Of a DNA stretch of 41,779 nucleotides, positions 37,338-41,779 are shown piece after piece. The translations under genes and the position numbers were made by a program. This DNA comes from Willaertia magna (taxonomy: Eukaryota; Heterolobosea; Eutetramitea; Acrasida; Naegleriidae): assembly GCA_902984215.1 (NCBI GenBank), contig CADWAF010001107.1, forward strand, positions 1 through 41,779, written 5' to 3'. The stretch's first letter is position 1. Every line of letters starts with the position of its first letter. The notes beneath the pieces are model-generated. The model saw only the letters and a list, made by a program, of their open reading frames with translations, was not told where the DNA came from and did no database searches.

Positions 37338-38564
37338 TTATTTCTTAGTACTGAGATAAATAATTCCCAGCGATAAAATAAATATTATCATCAAATAAGT
37401 ATTCATATCTCTTTCATTAATTATTCTTTCTTTCTCTAACCTTTGTTTCCTAAAATTAGCTCTTTCAATAAAACCTTTTATAAAAGCTTGGATAACATAC
37501 AAACTATTTAATTTACAAAATAAGAATTTTCTTTTCAATTTCGATTTACAAACATTTTGAATTTGTTTCACTCTTTCAATCTTTCTTATTAAAATACTTT
37601 TCATTAAATAACTACGAATTTTACTTTGAATAATTATATAATCATCTTCTTTTTTATCATCAAGTTTACTATTACTACTAGGTGTCACACTAAATGTACT
37701 AATAATCAAATTATTATTATCATTTCTTACATTATTCTTCAATGCATTCATGTCAGCAGCAATATCTTTTGGTGAAATCTCCAAACGCTTCATTTCTTCA
37801 GATTTTGGCGGTGTTTTACAATATCTACTGTTCTGTAAATTATTATTTTCATCAACATTTAAAAAATTATTCATTGTTGTTGCTACTGGAGAGGTTATAA
37901 GAATTGGAGGAGTTTGTTTTTTACTTGTAGTAAGTGGGTAAATAGTAAAAGGTTCTGGAGTATTAGCAGTATCTGTAGATAATGCAGTAGGAGAGAATAA
38001 ACCATATTCATTAGAACTACCATTCATTACTAAAGGTGATAAAGGACTACCTTCATAGGTTTCGGGATTTATGTCAATGGGACGATTATCTAAAGTTTCA
38101 AATTTATTTTCATCTCCTCCAATTTTTGATATTTCCCTTTTTATATTTGTATTTACTTTTATATCTAAATCATCATCTTCTTCTTCATAATAGTAATTAT
38201 TATTGTTATCTATTGAATCTTCCAAGTAGAGAGTATTATATTCATCGTCATCATCATATTCATTATATTCCTCTTCTTCTTCTGCTATTGTTGTATGTTT
38301 AGGGTTGGGTATTGCAAATATTGGTTCAACAACAAGATTCTTTTTAGAAAATTGTTTTAGTTCAGGTCCATTGTTTTGATATTTCCCATCAATAATATTA
38401 GGTTGAATGGTTGTTAAACTGTCACAAGTGGGGGAAAGAAGGAAGGAATTGTTTTTAGTTGTAGTGGTAGATGGAGGAGAGGATACTGTTATTGGGTTTA
38501 TAGTGGCATGATTGCCGTTCCCGGTTACTGTCACTTGGTCGTAGAAATAATTCATATCTTTCAT
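37338..38564 (-). CDS. IQ-motif, tail-anchored acidic protein
   Basis: This 408-aa protein has a long Thr/Asn/Pro-rich acidic N-terminal part (a Glu/Asp block EEEEEYNEYDDDDEYN near 95) and two or three IQ-like helices from ~300: YIIIQSKIRSYLMKSILIRK, IQNVCKSKLKRKFLFCK and VIQAFIKGFIERANFRKQR. These predict binding of calmodulin or EF-hand light chains. The last ~20 residues are a membrane span (YLMIIFILSLGIIYLSTKK) with a basic end, a tail-anchor arrangement for ER or mitochondrial outer membrane. No enzymatic domain is present. The start is the first of two nearby ATGs. It is unnamed, and a calcium-linked membrane scaffold role is inferred. Confidence 0.7.
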   Translation of the reverse strand: MKDMNYFYDQVTVTGNGNHATINPITVSSPPSTTTTKNNSFLLSPTCDSLTTIQPNIIDGKYQNNGPELKQFSKKNLVVEPIFAIPNPKHTTIAEEEEEYNEYDDDDEYNTLYLEDSIDNNNNYYYEEEDDDLDIKVNTNIKREISKIGGDENKFETLDNRPIDINPETYEGSPLSPLVMNGSSNEYGLFSPTALSTDTANTPEPFTIYPLTTSKKQTPPILITSPVATTMNNFLNVDENNNLQNSRYCKTPPKSEEMKRLEISPKDIAADMNALKNNVRNDNNNLIISTFSVTPSSNSKLDDKKEDDYIIIQSKIRSYLMKSILIRKIERVKQIQNVCKSKLKRKFLFCKLNSLYVIQAFIKGFIERANFRKQRLEKERIINERDMNTYLMIIFILSLGIIYLSTKK

Positions 38565-39026
38565 TTTTTTTCATAAATGTGACGAATGACAAACGACGTT
38601 TGAATTCAAGCAAATTCTAAAACGTTCAAAAGATTCCCAGTTTAAAACAAAAAATCTAAAAGTTGGTGTAAACGTTTTTTTCTGTATTTGCATATTGTGG
38701 TGCTAGCGGTACTAGAAAGAAATTCTTTTTTCATGTTCTTCCCTAGCTTCTATATGGGTGCTATTTGTTTCTTTAGCAATTCATCAAAATGGTTGTTCTA
38801 TCAAGTTGAAAACTGCTAAAAACCACTAAACTATAAATTTCTATTAACTTCTTTTAATCCTCCAAATAGCAATTCATGAGTAGGTGATATTACGGAACCA
38901 ATAAAGATCCCACTTGCAAATATAGTTGTTAATTCAATTTATATAAACATTAGGGTATAAATTCGGAGGTAAAATTTACTATAATCCATATCAATAACCG
39001 CCTTCATTAACCATTAAAAAAAAAGA
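38565..39026. other. Intergenic region (divergent promoters)
   Basis: This 462-bp spacer between the divergent IQ-protein and FAM135-like genes shows no ORF, tRNA or clear TATA box. Confidence 0.5.
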
Positions 39027-41621
39027 ATGGTGTTTAATGCAAGGTTAAAGATTTTAATTAATTTAGAGAGATTTGTTAATAGTGGAATGCTTTATAGAGG
39101 TTATTATTTTATTAAGGTTACTCTTAAACCCAGAAAAACAAAAGATTTTGAATATGAAATTAATTCATGTATTCAAGAGACATGTGTCGAGGGACGTTTC
39201 GGAAAGTTTGATGAGACAATACATAGTGATTCATCTAGTATCCGTACTTCCTTTGATTATTCAATATCTAATCTTAAACAAAACTTGGATAAACATTCTC
39301 AATGTTCTAAAGTATTTTTAATTAAATATCATTCTCAAGAGATAGTTCTAAGGGAAGCAATAACATTTGATATAGTATCAAGTTTTTCTAAATTATTAAA
39401 ACATAATTTAATAGATGTATCTTTTCATCTATATCATAAAAAGAAGGAAAAGCATAAGGATGAAAGTACTGATGACTTACATTTAGAAGATTTTAAACTA
39501 GTTTCTAAAAGAGAAATATCATTAAGGAAAGCTATTAGAGGATTTAACTTGTATTATCCAGTTATATTTGATAATTGGTTTTTTAGTGTTGTTAAAACTT
39601 CCATTCATTCTTCTTTGGTGGAGGTTTCTTATAGTAAAAAGACAATTAAACCACCAAAGATTATCGAAAGAAGATATAGTTTAAATATAATAGAAAGTTT
39701 TAAAGCTTCTCATAATTCAAAATATGAGGAATACTTAAAGGAAACAATTTTAGAATTATTTCCAACACTTTTTAAAAATTCAAAGTCATGGACTAAAACA
39801 GATATAACAACTTATTCTACAATTCTAATAAGAGAATTTTTACATTGCTTACTTCATTGTAAATTGAGTACAAGTGAAATGACTTCAGCATTAGATGATG
39901 ATGACATTGAAGTTTTGTATATTGAAAAACCATCAAATGAAAATATTATTGAGGAAGACGCTTACAGTCCTCTAAGTTTGAAGGAAAATCGTTTACCCTT
40001 TAAACATGCCTCAGTTGTACCAAAACTTTTTGTCACACCTCCAATTGATTATTCTCTAAACAATACAGGCAATATTTTCCCATTACTTCATTCTAGTAGA
40101 GCCATTAAGAGAATTCCAACAGAAAATATTAATGAGATAGATAAAATTATTGATGCAATTTTAATTAACATCCAAAATACTATAGATATAGATACAATTC
40201 CACGTATAATTATGGATGAACTATCACCCATTACTGTTACACTTCAAGACCAATGGCTTAGATATCAAAGAAATATAATTACAAAGCCTAAAGAAACAGT
40301 TGACCTTTTATTTGGTTTTCTTTTCGAAAGAATGTCGATATTATGGGATCCTAATACTTCAAATCGTCAAAAATTAAAGAGAAATGGATTCAGACTATCT
40401 ATTGATAATTTGATTGATAAAAACATTTTCTTTGCCCCAAAATTTTCACAATTTAGGTTTTCATGTGAAATATCCCTTTCCTTACTTAATAATACCAACC
40501 GACCTCGTTCAGAACCTGCAACCCCCTCAAAAAGTGACGAGATATTTGTATCAGTAACAAGCCCTTGTTTAGAGAGTAACTCAGATAAAAGGGGAAACCA
40601 CTTAGTAATATTTATACCGGGATATAGGTCTAATCACTATAATTTTATTTGTTTTAAAACTATAGCAGCAGCCCATTTTAATGATTCACATGACTTTTAT
40701 ATTGTGAGAAATTTAGACACACTCCAAAAATCTAAAGAATACTCTTCTATATCTATTAGAGAGATGGCCGAACTGATAACCAACGAAATTTATACATATA
40801 TCTTTGAAAGTGAAGTTTTTTATACAAAAATAAGTTTTATATGTCACTCATTGGGAGGAATTATTTTAAGGGCTGCACTTTATTATTATGAAGATGTATG
40901 GCAAAAGTACTTTTCTTATTTTAATACACTAATTTGTATGAGTGTACCACATTTAGGAATAGGAAACAGAGTATCTAGTAAGTCATCCACTGGATCAAAT
41001 ATTGTTAAAGCTGGGTTGTGGTTCTTGAAATCTTTGAAAGGAGAACAATGCCTTCGTGAAATATACATTGAAGATAAGAAATCAATAGAGAACAAGGATT
41101 TCTCTATCTACGACCTGGCAACGAGCAATACTTTATCAAATTTTAATAATATAATATTAGTTGCCTCAGAGCAAGACACTTATGTTCCCATTGAAAGTGC
41201 CTTAATACAAAGACCAAAAAGTTTTGCTATCATTAAGGAAGAAGATCCCTTAAATGAAATGGCAGAAAAATTGAATGAAACCTTGTCAAAAGTAACTTTG
41301 ATAAGATGTGTGTGTGATATGTCAAATCTTTACGCAAAAGAACGCTCTAAAGTTGAACCTACGGAGGAAGTAATAGTTTTGGATTTAGACGAGTCCCCAT
41401 TCGAATGTAATAATGATATTTCAGATAGTGATAGTGATGAAGAAAAAGAAAAAGCCTACTCTCAGCTCAAAAGGAAAGATGGAAAAGATAAGGTTAAGAA
41501 TAAGTTCAAAAGTAATTCATTTATTGATAAGATGACAGGAAAGGCTTATCACACCTCATATCTTGGTCATCAAGGCTTGATAAATGCAATTATTATGTCT
41601 TTTCGCTCCTATTTGTCATAA
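39027..41621 (+). CDS. FAM135-family lipase-like protein (DUF3657 + DUF676)
   Basis: This is an 864-aa relative of FAM135A/B. An N-terminal region (~20-250: FVNSGMLYRGYYFIKVTLKP, FDETIHSDSSSIRTSFDYSI) matches the DUF3657 start. A long variable middle follows. The C-terminal alpha/beta-hydrolase (~525-860) has HLVIFIPGYRSNHYNFICFK (the oxyanion turn), ICHSLGG (nucleophile Ser608), CMSVPHLGIG, an Asp in SEQDTYVP and a late His in YLGHQGLI, so a triad can be drawn. The first Gly of the GxSxG elbow is Cys606 here. The family has few characterised substrates; a lipid esterase role is inferred. An acidic disordered insert (~780-820) lies before the end. The last 158 bp of the window are non-coding. 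Confidence 0.85.
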   Translation: MVFNARLKILINLERFVNSGMLYRGYYFIKVTLKPRKTKDFEYEINSCIQETCVEGRFGKFDETIHSDSSSIRTSFDYSISNLKQNLDKHSQCSKVFLIKYHSQEIVLREAITFDIVSSFSKLLKHNLIDVSFHLYHKKKEKHKDESTDDLHLEDFKLVSKREISLRKAIRGFNLYYPVIFDNWFFSVVKTSIHSSLVEVSYSKKTIKPPKIIERRYSLNIIESFKASHNSKYEEYLKETILELFPTLFKNSKSWTKTDITTYSTILIREFLHCLLHCKLSTSEMTSALDDDDIEVLYIEKPSNENIIEEDAYSPLSLKENRLPFKHASVVPKLFVTPPIDYSLNNTGNIFPLLHSSRAIKRIPTENINEIDKIIDAILINIQNTIDIDTIPRIIMDELSPITVTLQDQWLRYQRNIITKPKETVDLLFGFLFERMSILWDPNTSNRQKLKRNGFRLSIDNLIDKNIFFAPKFSQFRFSCEISLSLLNNTNRPRSEPATPSKSDEIFVSVTSPCLESNSDKRGNHLVIFIPGYRSNHYNFICFKTIAAAHFNDSHDFYIVRNLDTLQKSKEYSSISIREMAELITNEIYTYIFESEVFYTKISFICHSLGGIILRAALYYYEDVWQKYFSYFNTLICMSVPHLGIGNRVSSKSSTGSNIVKAGLWFLKSLKGEQCLREIYIEDKKSIENKDFSIYDLATSNTLSNFNNIILVASEQDTYVPIESALIQRPKSFAIIKEEDPLNEMAEKLNETLSKVTLIRCVCDMSNLYAKERSKVEPTEEVIVLDLDESPFECNNDISDSDSDEEKEKAYSQLKRKDGKDKVKNKFKSNSFIDKMTGKAYHTSYLGHQGLINAIIMSFRSYLS

Positions 41622-41779
41622 GTAGGGTTATTATTCAAGAAACTTGTGACAGAGTAATTCAAAGAGGATTACTTAAATTCATTTAGTGTTGTTTCGCTTC
41701 ATTTTATTGTTTACAACATTTATCCAAAAACTGGATATTTCTTGTTTTTGAACATTCTTCCAAACGTGTTCAGAATAAA

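Noticed and set aside
1..41779. Operon-like grouping of membrane-traffic genes (ARL8, YIPF1/2, YIPF3, TRAPPC3, mannosidase)
   Set aside because: They lie on both strands, are widely spaced and are interrupted by unrelated genes. Chance proximity in a compact genome explains it.
1..41779. tRNA, rRNA or CRISPR features
   Set aside because: No cloverleaf with a TTCGA-type loop, no rRNA-like stretch and no spaced repeats were seen by eye. A tRNA scan would be needed to exclude a missed tRNA.

Overview
The window is eukaryotic nuclear DNA from an AT-rich, intron-poor protist. Introns are tiny (seven resolved, 39-47 nt, GT-AG), start codons sit behind runs of A, standard stops are used, and genes lie 100-600 bp apart on both strands. 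The gene set (ARL8, BUD13, Beclin 1, YIPF1/2, YIPF3, TRAPPC3, COA3, GH47 mannosidase, FAM135 lipase) and the RCC1-plus-EGF membrane protein suggest a heterolobosean amoeba such as Naegleria. That assignment is an inference from style and content, not from a marker gene.

Region 1 (1-8.8 kb) is mostly housekeeping. It holds a partial ARL8-like GTPase head-to-head with the RES-complex splicing factor BUD13, an Oms1-like membrane methyltransferase tail-to-tail with a DyP-type peroxidase (their stop codons share one TTAA), a YIPF1/2 protein, a COA3-like cytochrome oxidase assembly factor, a small TATA-driven secreted Gly/Tyr-rich peptide gene, and Beclin 1/ATG6.

Region 2 (8.8-17.4 kb) holds a CoA-disulfide reductase fused to rhodanese, then three consecutive unusual signalling-type genes: an F-box/Ras-like GTPase fusion, a decayed kinase lobe joined to a permuted papain-fold domain, and a protein joining a degenerate half G-alpha to an RCC1 propeller, EGF modules and a membrane anchor.

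Region 3 (17.4-27.2 kb) has a YIPF3-like gene and an unrecognised Cys-containing gene, followed by a 5.94-kb LINE retrotransposon (APE endonuclease, RT, RNase H) on the minus strand. A perfect 14-bp duplication flanks the element and a (CTTTAAA)n tail forms its 3' end. It has landed in the leader or start codon of a GH47 alpha-mannosidase and separates that gene from its original promoter.

Region 4 (27.2-41.8 kb) has a small membrane protein, an Asn-rich coiled-coil protein, TRAPPC3/Bet3 abutting an apparently 5'-truncated type I membrane protein, a three-exon ABCG half-transporter with a degenerate ATPase site, a second small TATA-driven secreted protein, a queuosine-salvage (DUF2419) protein, an anchored trypsin-like protease, an IQ-motif tail-anchored protein and a FAM135-type lipase.

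The genes do not form operons. Several belong to membrane traffic (ARL8, YIPF1/2, YIPF3, TRAPPC3, mannosidase, Beclin), but their proximity looks coincidental. The most notable items are the G-alpha/RCC1/EGF fusion, the LINE insertion, the ABCG lesion pattern, and the junction between TRAPPC3 and the membrane-protein gene. No tRNA, rRNA or CRISPR array was seen by eye.
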